NCBI GenBank assembly: GCA_027347805.1
Contig: DAIEQP010000229.1
Coordinates: forward strand, 1 to 18,183
Reading direction: 5' to 3'
DNA from: Ignavibacteria bacterium
Lineage (GTDB): Bacteria > Bacteroidota > Ignavibacteria > Ignavibacteriales > Melioribacteraceae
Length of the DNA stretch: 18,183 nt
Shown here: positions 1 through 8,295 of the stretch, piece after piece
Layout of the letters: each line of letters opens with the position of its first letter
Numbering within the stretch: the first letter of the stretch is position 1
Made by a program: the position numbers and the translations under genes
The notes under the pieces: model-generated
The model's input: the letters and a program-made list of their open reading frames with translations, nothing else
Databases searched by the model: none
Told to the model about the DNA's origin: nothing

Positions 1-137
1 GTTTTAAATTACAAGTTGTTAATGAGGGAGATTCAACCGAACTACGCGTAAGTTTCTACGAAGATGAAATGAATAGAAGTGTTAATTATGAATCATTACC
101 AGATGAAGATAATATTATCGGGGAACCACTTTCATAA
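1..137 (+). CDS. 3' end of an unidentified protein-coding gene (partial)
   Basis: The third frame is open from the window edge and ends at TAA 135-137, followed at once by a second in-frame TAA. It encodes the last 44 residues of a protein. The tail is strongly acidic (many Asp/Glu) and polar, with no membrane segment, Cys or recognisable motif, and it ends in GEPLS. The start lies outside the window, so family and function cannot be stated. The alternative is a chance open frame. The tandem stops, coding-like composition and the hairpin just downstream make a real gene more likely. Confidence 0.55.
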   Translation, partial: FKLQVVNEGDSTELRVSFYEDEMNRSVNYESLPDEDNIIGEPLS

Positions 138-148
138 TAATTTATTAT

Positions 149-176
149 GTGATCAAACATCATTTTAATTGATCAC
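149..176. repeat. Inverted repeat between two plus-strand genes
   Basis: GTGATCAA (149-156) and TTGATCAC (169-176) are perfect reverse complements separated by 12 bases. The repeat lies 11 bases after the upstream stop and 44 bases before the permease start. No T-run follows it, so a classical intrinsic terminator is not supported. It could be a weak terminator, an RNA stem in the permease leader, or an operator for a dimeric regulator. The symmetry is seen directly; the role is inference. Confidence 0.45.
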
Positions 177-220
177 TGAAAAATCGGAAAGCAGTAACAA
201 AAACTTTTTAAGATTATTTA

Positions 221-1537
221 ATGGCAGAACTAAAACGCAAGCTCACACTGTTTGATTTAACAATGATTGCGATTGGTTCAACCATTGGATCCGGAATTTT
301 TTTCACACCGTCTTTAATCGCAAGCACACTTCAAACTCCATTGCTGATTTTATCCGTCTGGTTAATCGGCGGATTAATGGCACTCTCCGGTGCATTAACT
401 TTTTCCGAGCTCAGCAGCATGTACCCCAATGCAGGCGGAGTTTATGTTTATCTTAAAGAAGGTTATGGAGAGCTTGCAGGATTTTTATACGGGTGGGCAT
501 ATTTCTGGGTTGTAAACACCGGAGCTATTGCGGCTGTTGCAGTAGCATTTGCAACCTATTTTAGTTTCTTCTTTTCATTAAGCGCCGGTATGTTAAAGCT
601 TACCGCAATTTCTGGAATTATAGTCGTAACACTGGTTAATGTATTTGGAGTTAAAGCCGGCGGAATATTTTCAGATATTTTTACTGTTTTGAAATTAATT
701 GGAATTGTAGGGCTAATATTCGTAGGAATGTTTTTGGGCTCGTTTCACACATCGGATTTCTCAAGTAAATTAGTTTCAGATAAATCTTTATCCAATCTTT
801 TTGCTATTGCAATGGTTGGAGTTCTTTGGTCTTATGGCGGATGGCATCATGCAACATTTACATCGAGTGAAGCTATCAACCCGAAAAAGGATATGCCCCG
901 TGCAATCACTATCGCCGCTATTGTAATTACATCAATCTACCTGTTGATTAATCTGGCATACATGTTCTTGCTTACTCCGGGACAAATTGGAAGTTCAAGT
1001 ACAGTTGCAGCTGATGCTGTTGTAAAAGTACTTGGCACAATCGGCGGATCACTAATTGCAATTGTAATTCTTATTTCTACTTTTGGAACTGCTGGTATTT
1101 ATACCCTTGCAGCGCCAAGGATTTATTTTGCAATGGCTTCCGATAAATTGTTTTTCTCTAGACTAGCTGAAGTGCATCATAAATTCCACACCCCGGCAAA
1201 TGCAATTGTAATTCAATCTGTTTGGGCAATTATTTTAATAATGTTTTGGGGTACGTTTGAAAATCTGATTTCATACGTTGAATTTGTTGATTGGATATTT
1301 TTCGGATTAACTGGTGCAAGTATTTTCATTTTTAGAAAAAGATATCCTTATGCGCAGCGTTCAACTAAAACATTTGCATATCCAATCACACCACTATTTT
1401 TCGTTGGAATGGCTATATGGTTTGTGGTTAATACACTCATCAATAAACCAGAGCAGGCATGGGCAGGATTAATATTTCTTGGAATGGGAGTTATTTCATT
1501 TTTCTACTGGCGAATGAAAAGAAACCGCAATAAATAA
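221..1537 (+). CDS. APC-superfamily amino acid permease
   Basis: A 438-residue inner-membrane transporter of the amino acid/polyamine/organocation (APC) superfamily, expected to move amino acids by proton symport or by exchange. The N-terminus is short, cytoplasmic and basic (MAELKRK). The conserved first-helix motif IGSTIGSGIF lies at residues 18-27, where APC proteins bind the substrate backbone. About twelve hydrophobic segments follow, and the C-terminus is basic. The length is normal for the LAT/YfnA-like branch, but substrate specificity cannot be read from sequence. The ATG at 221 gives the canonical family N-terminus, although no clear Shine-Dalgarno precedes it. The next gene starts 71 bases downstream, with no terminator seen between them. 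Confidence 0.9.
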   Translation: MAELKRKLTLFDLTMIAIGSTIGSGIFFTPSLIASTLQTPLLILSVWLIGGLMALSGALTFSELSSMYPNAGGVYVYLKEGYGELAGFLYGWAYFWVVNTGAIAAVAVAFATYFSFFFSLSAGMLKLTAISGIIVVTLVNVFGVKAGGIFSDIFTVLKLIGIVGLIFVGMFLGSFHTSDFSSKLVSDKSLSNLFAIAMVGVLWSYGGWHHATFTSSEAINPKKDMPRAITIAAIVITSIYLLINLAYMFLLTPGQIGSSSTVAADAVVKVLGTIGGSLIAIVILISTFGTAGIYTLAAPRIYFAMASDKLFFSRLAEVHHKFHTPANAIVIQSVWAIILIMFWGTFENLISYVEFVDWIFFGLTGASIFIFRKRYPYAQRSTKTFAYPITPLFFVGMAIWFVVNTLINKPEQAWAGLIFLGMGVISFFYWRMKRNRNK

Positions 1538-1608
1538 ATATCCCCCTCAGCTTTTTAACGGAACAAACGAATATAATCTTTCATCTAAAGAAAAAAGATG
1601 AGGATGAT

Positions 1609-1848
1609 ATGGCTACCGAATTTAGAATTAATGGCAAAGAGCTGCTTGCAAAAGTTGAAGAATTAATTAAGGAAGGAAATGCGCGTAGAATTATAATTAA
1701 AGATGAAAACGGCAAAACATACATTGAAATTCCTGTTACCGTGGGATTAATTGGCGCAGTATTCGCACCGGTGTTAGCTGCCGTTGGTGCAATCGCTGCA
1801 CTTGCATCAAATTTCACAGTTGAAGTAATAAAGAAAGAAGATGAATAA
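1609..1848 (+). CDS. DUF4342 family small membrane protein
   Basis: A 79-residue protein resembling DUF4342. An amphipathic charged N-terminal half (about 1-35) carries a typical KVEELIKEGNARRIIIK stretch. A beta-like segment (KTYIEIPVTVG) follows, then one Gly/Ala/Val-rich hydrophobic stretch at about 45-67 that could span or dip into the membrane, then a short charged tail. The family's function is unknown. It is found alone or fused to UBA-like domains and is abundant in anaerobes. GAGG at 1600-1603, five bases upstream, supports this start. The gene converges on the PAS gene with only 5 bases between the two stop codons, so there is no room for a terminator. The family call is from memory of the consensus. 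Confidence 0.75.
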   Translation: MATEFRINGKELLAKVEELIKEGNARRIIIKDENGKTYIEIPVTVGLIGAVFAPVLAAVGAIAALASNFTVEVIKKEDE

Positions 1849-1853
1849 AATAA

Positions 1854-2186
1854 TTATGATCTTATATGATGCGGCATATCAAAAGGAATTTCTATTGATA
1901 ACTCTACGATTCCAATAATTTCTTTGTTTTCTATTTGCGGAGCCTGATAGATTATTTTTTTCTTTCCATTTTTTTCAATTGAATATACGTTTGGAATTCC
2001 GGTTTTTAATATTTCTTTAATCTTATCGTTTGAATTTTTACTGTGGCAACCGGATAAATTTTTTCCGATTAAATTGTAGCCTCCATCATTTGAGAATGTT
2101 TCCGCTGCAAGATCATTCATATAGGTTATTATTCCCTCTTTGTTGCAAATTGTAATAGCAGCCGAAAAATTTTTTGACCAATCCAT
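1854..2186 (-). CDS. Stand-alone PAS-domain protein
   Basis: A 110-residue soluble protein that is essentially one PAS domain with no fused output module. The strand order fits: AAITICNKEGIITYMN opens the PAS core, an ...IGKNLSGCHSKNS... segment resembles the GxxxxxCHP region of PAS domains such as the one at the end of DUF438 proteins, and IIYQAPQIENKEIIGIVELS forms the last strands. Such modules bind a cofactor or small ligand or mediate protein contacts; the ligand here is unknown. It starts 8 bases after the TonB-receptor stop, and its AGGA ribosome site overlaps that stop codon, which indicates co-transcription and translational coupling. A signalling partner is not evident; the divergent sensor kinase is a candidate by position only. 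Confidence 0.75.
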   Translation of the reverse strand: MDWSKNFSAAITICNKEGIITYMNDLAAETFSNDGGYNLIGKNLSGCHSKNSNDKIKEILKTGIPNVYSIEKNGKKKIIYQAPQIENKEIIGIVELSIEIPFDMPHHIRS

Positions 2187-2194
2187 TTTATTCC

Positions 2195-4363
2195 TTAGAA
2201 AAAGATTTCAAAACTTACAGAATAATTACGTATAGGAGCTATATTTCCAATAAACTCAACGTAATAATAATTGAATATGTTCTTAGCATTCATATAAATT
2301 TTTGCCGGTACGTTGTAAAGCAAAAAATTGTAACCAAGCATCAAATCTGTAACATAAACAGGCACCCTTTTTTCTCCATCAACAACAAGAGCTAGAGGCG
2401 GTTCTGCTAAATTAAAATCAATTTCTTCAACCTCACTCATAAAACGAAAATCGACACCAATCTCAAAAGGATTTGGTAATACCCGAATCTGCGCATTTAC
2501 TGAATTTCGCGGGCGATATTTCATCGCTTTGTTTTTCTCCAGATCCCGGGCCCACATATAATTGTATCCGGCAGAAAATTTTATCAACCCGGGAAACATC
2601 CAAAGATCAGAATTGATTTCAAGCCCCTGTATTCTTGCTTTGGTTAAATTCAAAAATTGTATGCTGCCGTCTTTCAATAAATTTGGTTCAATGAAATTAT
2701 TATAATCCGTTTGATAAAATGCAGCATCAATAAAAAAATTATTATGAGGTTTATAATTAAAACCAATTTCGAAAGACAAACTGGTTTCAGATGTTAAATT
2801 CGGATTTTCTTTTATGTTAATTCCTCCACCAACGGCAGCACTTGTAAAAACTTCCGAAGGTGTTGGTGCTCTGAATCCCGTTCCAAATGACGAACGTAAA
2901 ATAAATTCCGGAGATAATTTGTAATTCAATCCCATGCGTGGTGTGATAGCGTTTTTACCGCTCAATGTATCCAGCTTGATATAATCATATCGGAAGCCGA
3001 AGGTAGCAATTAAATTATTGATTCCTTTGTACTCTGTCTGGAAGTATACGGCACCTCCGCCAAAATGAGGGCTCTTAAAAATATTGGATGAAATATTTGA
3101 ATACGATGCTTCTGTTCCTACTGTAATTATTAAATCCGGATTTAAATGAATATTAGTGATTGCTTCGCCACGGAATAAATCGGCCGTTGATGTTGTTAAT
3201 TCAAGGCCGTAACCATCAAACTTTGTCCGATAGTAGCTTCCTTTTAATTCCAGATTTGCATTGTCTGCGAAATGGTGATGATATATTAATCCTGTAAATA
3301 AACGATTTGACTCAACTGTATTTCCATTATCCTCATCCTTGGGAATCAAAACATTACGCGAGTCTTTCCAATAAAGAAAATTACCACGATTCATATACAA
3401 GTAATTTCCAAAGAAGTTAAGATAATCTGTTTCGTTGAAAGCATAGTTCAATTTCAAATATGCCAGGTATCTTTTCGCAAAATCATTTTGCCTATAACTG
3501 AAGTTATCAAACTTATTTAGCGAGAAAGTATAACCCAAATTTCCTGATGAATTAGAATGGGTTAATTCTATTCCATAGAATGGCCGGTAAGAGACTGTCC
3601 ATTTCCATATATCGTAAGACGGTTTGTCATAAACACCGAAATATGTTTTAATGTTTGTAATCGGATGCTTTACAGAACTTCTTGTAATAATATTTATCAC
3701 CCCGCCGATTGCAGTAGAGCCGTAAAGTGAACTAGCCGGTCCCTTAATTATTTCAACACGTTCAATATCAGCCAAGGGAATCATTTCCCAGACAATGTCG
3801 CCGTTATCACCGGAATAAATCGGAAGTCCATTTATTGCAGTAAGAACGCGGGCCCCGGCTCCTTTGCTATAACCGCTTGAACCTCGAATACTAACTTGTT
3901 CAAGGTTCATTTGAATACCTGGTACATAACGAAGCATATCGTCAAAAGTTAAAAAATTTTTTTTGCTGATCATTTCCGGTTGAAGTATTACAGCGCTTAC
4001 ACTCATGTCCTGAATTTTTTGTTCATATTTACCGGCGCTTACAACAATCTGATCTGACTGAATTGGAGATTCTTTAAGGACTATCGTTGAATAAACATCA
4101 TGGGAGGAGGGTCTTATATTAGATAAAATCTTTTTTTCGTAACCAACAGCAGTAATTTGTAAAGTATAAGTACTATCACCCAAGTTTGTTAGTTCAAAAT
4201 AACCATCTTCATTTGCAGATGTACCCTGAGACGTACCAATTATCAAAACACTTGCGCCAACAACCGGCTCTGCTTTTTCCGAAATAATTTTCCCTTTAAT
4301 GGATTGATGCTGGGCAGTCACCAATCCGAATGGAATCAAAAAAAGTAGCATTAAATTTTTCAT
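2195..4363 (-). CDS. TonB-dependent outer-membrane receptor with carboxypeptidase-like N-terminal domain
   Basis: A 722-residue outer-membrane active transporter. Residues 1-17 are a signal peptide ending LVTA before QHQ. Residues about 20-95 are a carboxypeptidase-regulatory-like beta-sandwich (IKGKI...VGASVLIIGTSQGT...DGYFEL). The short stretch DQIVVSAGKYEQ resembles a TonB-interaction box. The plug domain follows (about 115-230) with the hallmark VSIRGSSGY, ERVEIIKGPASSLYGS and GGVINIITRSS. The rest is a 22-strand type barrel ending in an aromatic residue (SFEIFF), as expected for BAM insertion. GAGG six bases upstream supports the ATG at 4363. The substrate is not apparent. It is the middle gene of a minus-strand operon with an upstream lipoprotein and a downstream PAS protein. 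No SusD partner is present, so a classical polysaccharide Sus pair is unlikely. Confidence 0.92.
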   Translation of the reverse strand: MKNLMLLFLIPFGLVTAQHQSIKGKIISEKAEPVVGASVLIIGTSQGTSANEDGYFELTNLGDSTYTLQITAVGYEKKILSNIRPSSHDVYSTIVLKESPIQSDQIVVSAGKYEQKIQDMSVSAVILQPEMISKKNFLTFDDMLRYVPGIQMNLEQVSIRGSSGYSKGAGARVLTAINGLPIYSGDNGDIVWEMIPLADIERVEIIKGPASSLYGSTAIGGVINIITRSSVKHPITNIKTYFGVYDKPSYDIWKWTVSYRPFYGIELTHSNSSGNLGYTFSLNKFDNFSYRQNDFAKRYLAYLKLNYAFNETDYLNFFGNYLYMNRGNFLYWKDSRNVLIPKDEDNGNTVESNRLFTGLIYHHHFADNANLELKGSYYRTKFDGYGLELTTSTADLFRGEAITNIHLNPDLIITVGTEASYSNISSNIFKSPHFGGGAVYFQTEYKGINNLIATFGFRYDYIKLDTLSGKNAITPRMGLNYKLSPEFILRSSFGTGFRAPTPSEVFTSAAVGGGINIKENPNLTSETSLSFEIGFNYKPHNNFFIDAAFYQTDYNNFIEPNLLKDGSIQFLNLTKARIQGLEINSDLWMFPGLIKFSAGYNYMWARDLEKNKAMKYRPRNSVNAQIRVLPNPFEIGVDFRFMSEVEEIDFNLAEPPLALVVDGEKRVPVYVTDLMLGYNFLLYNVPAKIYMNAKNIFNYYYVEFIGNIAPIRNYSVSFEIFF

Positions 4364-4405
4364 TACAACCTCTTCCCTTACAATTTTATTAGCTGTTCAT
4401 TTTTA

Positions 4406-4918
4406 TTACATAGGCGGTTGAGGCGGCGGGTTATTAAAATCAACATTTATGTTTATTCCAGAGGTTATATGACCAGGTAAAACGACCATTGTTTTCAATT
4501 TATTCTGGTAACCGTTTTCACAATAAACACCAACGACAAACCAATCTGCCCGGTTAAAAGTCATGAATTGAGTTTTTTGTTGTGCAACAGCTATATACGA
4601 ATAATATCCTGGACCAAAAACAAATATGGCGCTGAAAGAATTAACTAATGAATTAAATGAATATTCTTTTGAACCGTATGGAATTGAGTCGGCAACAAAA
4701 CTTAAATTCGGAAGAAAAAAATCATCAATAGTTTTAATTTCATTTTTAAAAACAACGAGGTGCGTTCTTTTAATTCCTTCCGGCCATTTGCCGGTGAATG
4801 TAACCTTACCTTCAAAACCTGAAGGACCAATAACTTCTGCTGGTTCGATTCCTTTGTTGCAGGAAATTATGATCAAAAGGAATGAAATAAAAGACAACAA
4901 AATTAAAATACGTTGCAT
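4406..4918 (-). CDS. Lipoprotein co-transcribed with the TonB-dependent receptor
   Basis: A 170-residue lipoprotein with a type II signal peptide: a hydrophobic run followed by lipobox IIS-Cys, Cys20. The mature part begins with a beta-rich segment (GFEGKVTFTGKWPEGIKRTH) that resembles a small carboxypeptidase-regulatory-like or transthyretin-like fold. It ends in a Pro-rich tail (NNPPPQPPM). No catalytic motif is visible. AAGGA seven bases upstream supports the ATG at 4918. Only 42 bases separate its stop from the TonB-receptor start, so the two are likely one transcript, and it may act as a surface or periplasmic accessory to the receptor. That role is inference from position. The family is not identified. 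Confidence 0.8.
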   Translation of the reverse strand: MQRILILLSFISFLLIIISCNKGIEPAEVIGPSGFEGKVTFTGKWPEGIKRTHLVVFKNEIKTIDDFFLPNLSFVADSIPYGSKEYSFNSLVNSFSAIFVFGPGYYSYIAVAQQKTQFMTFNRADWFVVGVYCENGYQNKLKTMVVLPGHITSGININVDFNNPPPQPPM

Positions 4919-5056
4919 TTAATTATCCTTAAGTTGCGCATATAAAATATAATAGAAGTAAAGTATTAATTACAAAGAAAAGTAATTCATGAAAATGGAT
5001 TTATTATTAAGTAGATTTTATTGTTTCAAAATATTACTCTTATAAAAACCTTTTTA
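4919..5056. promoter_or_regulatory. Shared divergent control region between TonB operon and sensor kinase
   Basis: These 138 bases separate the minus-strand lipoprotein/TonB/PAS operon from the plus-strand kinase/regulator pair, so both promoters should lie here. The stretch is very AT-rich. An inverted repeat AATTAC (4968-4973) / GTAATT (4982-4987) with an 8-base spacer lies near the centre and could be a regulator site, although a 6-base arm in AT-rich DNA may be chance. I do not see a convincing Bacteroidota -33/-7 pair on either strand. Confidence 0.5.
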
Positions 5057-8000
5057 ATGAAAAAGCAATTTCTCACAAATATTATCCTGTTTTTTGTCTT
5101 ATGTTCTTTGCTCAATGGAGCCGGGCAGATTAACAAGCGGGAATATTTTTTCCGCCATATTAAACTTGAAGATGGATTATCGCAAAGTACAGTTCAGTGT
5201 ATGATTCAAGACACGAAAGGTTATCTTTGGTTTGGTACTTCTAACGGTCTCAATCGGTATGACGGATACACTTTCAAAGTATTTTACAATATTCCCAACG
5301 ACACAACTTCTATAACGGATAACAGTATAACTTCGCTTTATGAATCTTTGAAGGGCAAAATCTATCTTGGTACCGCGGATGGAAATTTAAATTGTTATGA
5401 CAGGAAAACCGGTAAGTTCAAACATTACTATATAACTTCATCTCTTGTAAAAGTTACACATCCTGAAGAAAATACATTTGATTATCCTTTGCCGTATTCA
5501 AGATGGAATACTAAAACAATAACCTCAATAACTGAAGACCGGTCGGGTAATCTTTGGATTGGAACCTGGGGGCTCGGGTTAATAAAATTTAACACAGTAA
5601 ATAATTCGATCGAACAATTCAGCTACAAGGGAAATAATAACCATGGATTTAATTCAAACAAAATCTTCAGGCTTATAATTGATGAGGCCGAAAATCTTTG
5701 GGTTTCAACACTTGATGCGGGACTGTATAAAATCCATGTCAAGAATGGTCAATTAGAAGTTTTCAATTATAAACACAATGAAAAAAACAGAAACAGTTTA
5801 TGTAGTAACCGAACCACTTCTTTGTTTATTGATAATAATAAAAACCTTTGGATTGGGAGTTATGGACAAGGAATAAGTAAACTGTCCCTTCATGATCAGG
5901 CCCATTTACCGGATGAGGCAAAGTTTATTAATTATTCAAATCAACCCGGAGTTGCGAACTCACTTTCTGGAAACATTATTACATGTATGATGCAGGATAA
6001 AGAAGGAATCTTTTGGATAGGAACGTTTGGCGGAGGGCTTGATCGTTTTGATTTTCGAAGAAATATTTTCACTGTTTTCAGAAATGATCCAAACGATGAA
6101 AACTCAGTTTCTAAGAACGAAATAATTTCACTCCTGGAAGATCATTCCTCAAATATTTGGATTGGAACGCATTTAGGGATTGGTTTAAGCAAGTTGCATT
6201 TTAAAACCGTTAAATTCTTTTCCGTGAAAAAGGATCTTATAAAAAAACATGGTCTCAATGATGATGTTGTCTGGTCAATCTGTGCAGAAGGCGATTCAAC
6301 TTTATGGATTGGTACTTTTAAGGGTGGTTTGAATTGCTGGAATAGAAAAAAGGGAACATTTAATTATTACCGGGCATCAGAGGAATCTCTAAGCGATAAT
6401 CATATTCGTGCCATTGTTGATGATGGAAATGGTAATTTACTTATAGGGACTTATTCGGGAGGATTGAATGTATTTAACAAAAAAAACAAGAATGTTTTAG
6501 TGTATAAAAACAATCCTGAAGATTCCACATCTATCAGTTCTAATCAGGTACAAAGTATTTGTATTGATAAAAACGGAAACTATTGGATTGGTACTTTCGG
6601 AGGCGGTTTGGATTTCGTTTCTCAGAAGGATATAGCAAATAATAATTTTCACTTTATTCACTTCAAACATGATGCAAATAATAGAAGAAGTTTGAGTGAT
6701 AATAGGGTTTATTCAATTTACGAAGACAGGGAAGGAATTATATGGGTAGGAACGTTTGGCGGCGGGCTGAATAAGTTCAACAGAGAAAAGGGAACATTTA
6801 ATTCCTACAAATATACCAAGGAAAATCAATCGAGCCTTGCTGATAATCGTGTAATGCACGTGATGGAGGATTCATATGGCACAATTTGGGTGGGCACATA
6901 TGGCGGGGCATTAAATAGTTTTGACAAGAAGACGGAGAAATTCAAGCGATATAACAATCTGAGCAGATTAAAGAGCTCGGTTGTTTACGGAATTTTACAA
7001 GACAATAATAACCATCTGTGGATGAGTACAGATAATGGTTTATTTAAAATGGATCTTGCCACCAAACAATTTACACAGTATGACCAGCATGATGGAATTC
7101 AAAGTTTAGAATTCAGCGGAGGAGCTTTTTGTAAATCCGGCACCGGCGAAATGTTTTACGGCGGAGTTAATGGTTTGAATTATTTCTACCCGTCGAACAT
7201 TATTGACAACCAGGTGATTCCTAAAATCGTTATAAGTTCAATAAAAATATTTAATGAATCAATCAAAGAAGAAAGGGATACAATAACATTATCCTATTCA
7301 CAGAATTTCTTTTCATTTGAATTTTCATCTTTGGATTACACAGACCCTTCTGCAAATCAATATGCTTATATGCTTGAAGGTTTTGATAAAGAATGGAGAT
7401 TTGTTGATTCAAGAATGAGAACCGCCAGTTATACTAATCTTTCTCCGGGTAATTATGTTTTCAGTGTTATCGGATCAAATAATGACGGAACATGGAATTA
7501 TGAAGGTGCAAATATCTATGTGGTAATACTTCCTCCTTTTTGGAGAAGATGGTGGTTTATTGTTTCGGTGGTTTTAATAGCGGTTGGTATTGTTTATTAC
7601 ATTGCAACTCTCCGATATAGAAACTTACTTGCAATTGAAAAATTGAAGAGTAAACTCTCTTCCGATTTGCATGATAATGTTGGAAGCGGGTTAACTGAAA
7701 TTGCAATTCTGAGTGAATTAACAGCTTATGATATTCAGAATATTTCTGAACAAGCATCAGAAAAGCTTGCTTCAATCAGCGATAAAGCCAGGTTGTTAAT
7801 TGATAATATGAGTGACATTGTCTGGATGGTGAATCCTCATAAAGATTCACTTCACGATTTGATTGTTCGGTTAAAAGATTCTTACAGCGATTTGATGAGT
7901 GCTGCGGGAATTTCGTTTAAAACTAATAATCTGGATAAACTTAATTCCTTAAAATTGCCGATGGAGTATAAACAAAATCTTTTTTTGATTTTTAAGGAAG

Positions 8001-8272
8001 CACTTAACAATGCTATAAAGCATAGTAAATGCAACAGGATTATTCTTTCTGCTGATTTTGATAAGGATATTCTTGATCTTTCAATAAATGATAATGGAAG
8101 CGGAATTATTTCATCACCAGCAGATTCAGGTAATGGAATTAGGAACATGAAAGAAAGGGCAAAACTAATTGGCGGAGAGGTTAAAATAGAATCTACCGAT
8201 GGAGGAACAACGATTATATTTAAAGGTAAGATAAATAACGTAAATAAAATTCTCTCTTTTGTTAACAAATAA
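5057..8272 (+). CDS. Periplasmic two-component-propeller sensor histidine kinase
   Basis: A 1071-residue membrane sensor kinase. I chose ATG 5057 rather than TTG 5021 because it starts directly on the signal peptide (MKKQFLTNIILFFVLCSLL). Residues about 30-715 hold 14 two-component-propeller repeats of the type NLWIGTxxGGLxxF, enough for two seven-bladed propellers in the periplasm. A Y_Y_Y domain follows (about 744-825), then one membrane helix (about 831-853). The cytoplasmic part is a HisKA_3 dimerisation domain with DLHDNVGSGL (phospho-acceptor His872) and an HATPase_c domain with N-box EALNNAIKH (from Glu981) and DNGSG (from Asp1012). The architecture matches Bacteroides hybrid sensors but lacks the fused receiver and AraC output. 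The separate response regulator begins 23 bases downstream. The ligand is unknown. Confidence 0.92.
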   Translation: MKKQFLTNIILFFVLCSLLNGAGQINKREYFFRHIKLEDGLSQSTVQCMIQDTKGYLWFGTSNGLNRYDGYTFKVFYNIPNDTTSITDNSITSLYESLKGKIYLGTADGNLNCYDRKTGKFKHYYITSSLVKVTHPEENTFDYPLPYSRWNTKTITSITEDRSGNLWIGTWGLGLIKFNTVNNSIEQFSYKGNNNHGFNSNKIFRLIIDEAENLWVSTLDAGLYKIHVKNGQLEVFNYKHNEKNRNSLCSNRTTSLFIDNNKNLWIGSYGQGISKLSLHDQAHLPDEAKFINYSNQPGVANSLSGNIITCMMQDKEGIFWIGTFGGGLDRFDFRRNIFTVFRNDPNDENSVSKNEIISLLEDHSSNIWIGTHLGIGLSKLHFKTVKFFSVKKDLIKKHGLNDDVVWSICAEGDSTLWIGTFKGGLNCWNRKKGTFNYYRASEESLSDNHIRAIVDDGNGNLLIGTYSGGLNVFNKKNKNVLVYKNNPEDSTSISSNQVQSICIDKNGNYWIGTFGGGLDFVSQKDIANNNFHFIHFKHDANNRRSLSDNRVYSIYEDREGIIWVGTFGGGLNKFNREKGTFNSYKYTKENQSSLADNRVMHVMEDSYGTIWVGTYGGALNSFDKKTEKFKRYNNLSRLKSSVVYGILQDNNNHLWMSTDNGLFKMDLATKQFTQYDQHDGIQSLEFSGGAFCKSGTGEMFYGGVNGLNYFYPSNIIDNQVIPKIVISSIKIFNESIKEERDTITLSYSQNFFSFEFSSLDYTDPSANQYAYMLEGFDKEWRFVDSRMRTASYTNLSPGNYVFSVIGSNNDGTWNYEGANIYVVILPPFWRRWWFIVSVVLIAVGIVYYIATLRYRNLLAIEKLKSKLSSDLHDNVGSGLTEIAILSELTAYDIQNISEQASEKLASISDKARLLIDNMSDIVWMVNPHKDSLHDLIVRLKDSYSDLMSAAGISFKTNNLDKLNSLKLPMEYKQNLFLIFKEALNNAIKHSKCNRIILSADFDKDILDLSINDNGSGIISSPADSGNGIRNMKERAKLIGGEVKIESTDGGTTIIFKGKINNVNKILSFVNK
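5141..7200 (+). repeat. Fourteen in-frame propeller-blade repeats inside the sensor kinase
   Basis: The coding sequence repeats a blade signature about every 45-65 codons. The W/Y-x-G-T/S core can be counted 14 times, from LWFGTSNGL through LWIGTFKGGL, YWIGTFGGGL and IWVGTYGGAL to a degenerate last one (MFYGGVNGL). Some blades are still close at DNA level: a 15-base identity occurs at 6019-6033 and 6748-6762, and a 17-base identity at 6349-6365 and 6787-6803, each at the same position in its blade. This suggests duplication within the gene or conversion between blades. Confidence 0.8.
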
Positions 8273-8295
8273 ATTTTAACAGGGATTTTGGTTTA

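Noticed and set aside
5021..5056. TTG start of the sensor kinase 12 codons upstream
   Set aside because: It adds residues before a clean signal peptide that begins at ATG 5057.
7882..8268. 128-codon minus-strand open frame within the kinase gene, and similar frames at 2174-2395, 4626-4922, 9344-9613 and 12230-12562
   Set aside because: Each lies opposite to, or in another frame of, a well-supported gene, has no ribosome site or recognisable motif, and reads as a shadow.
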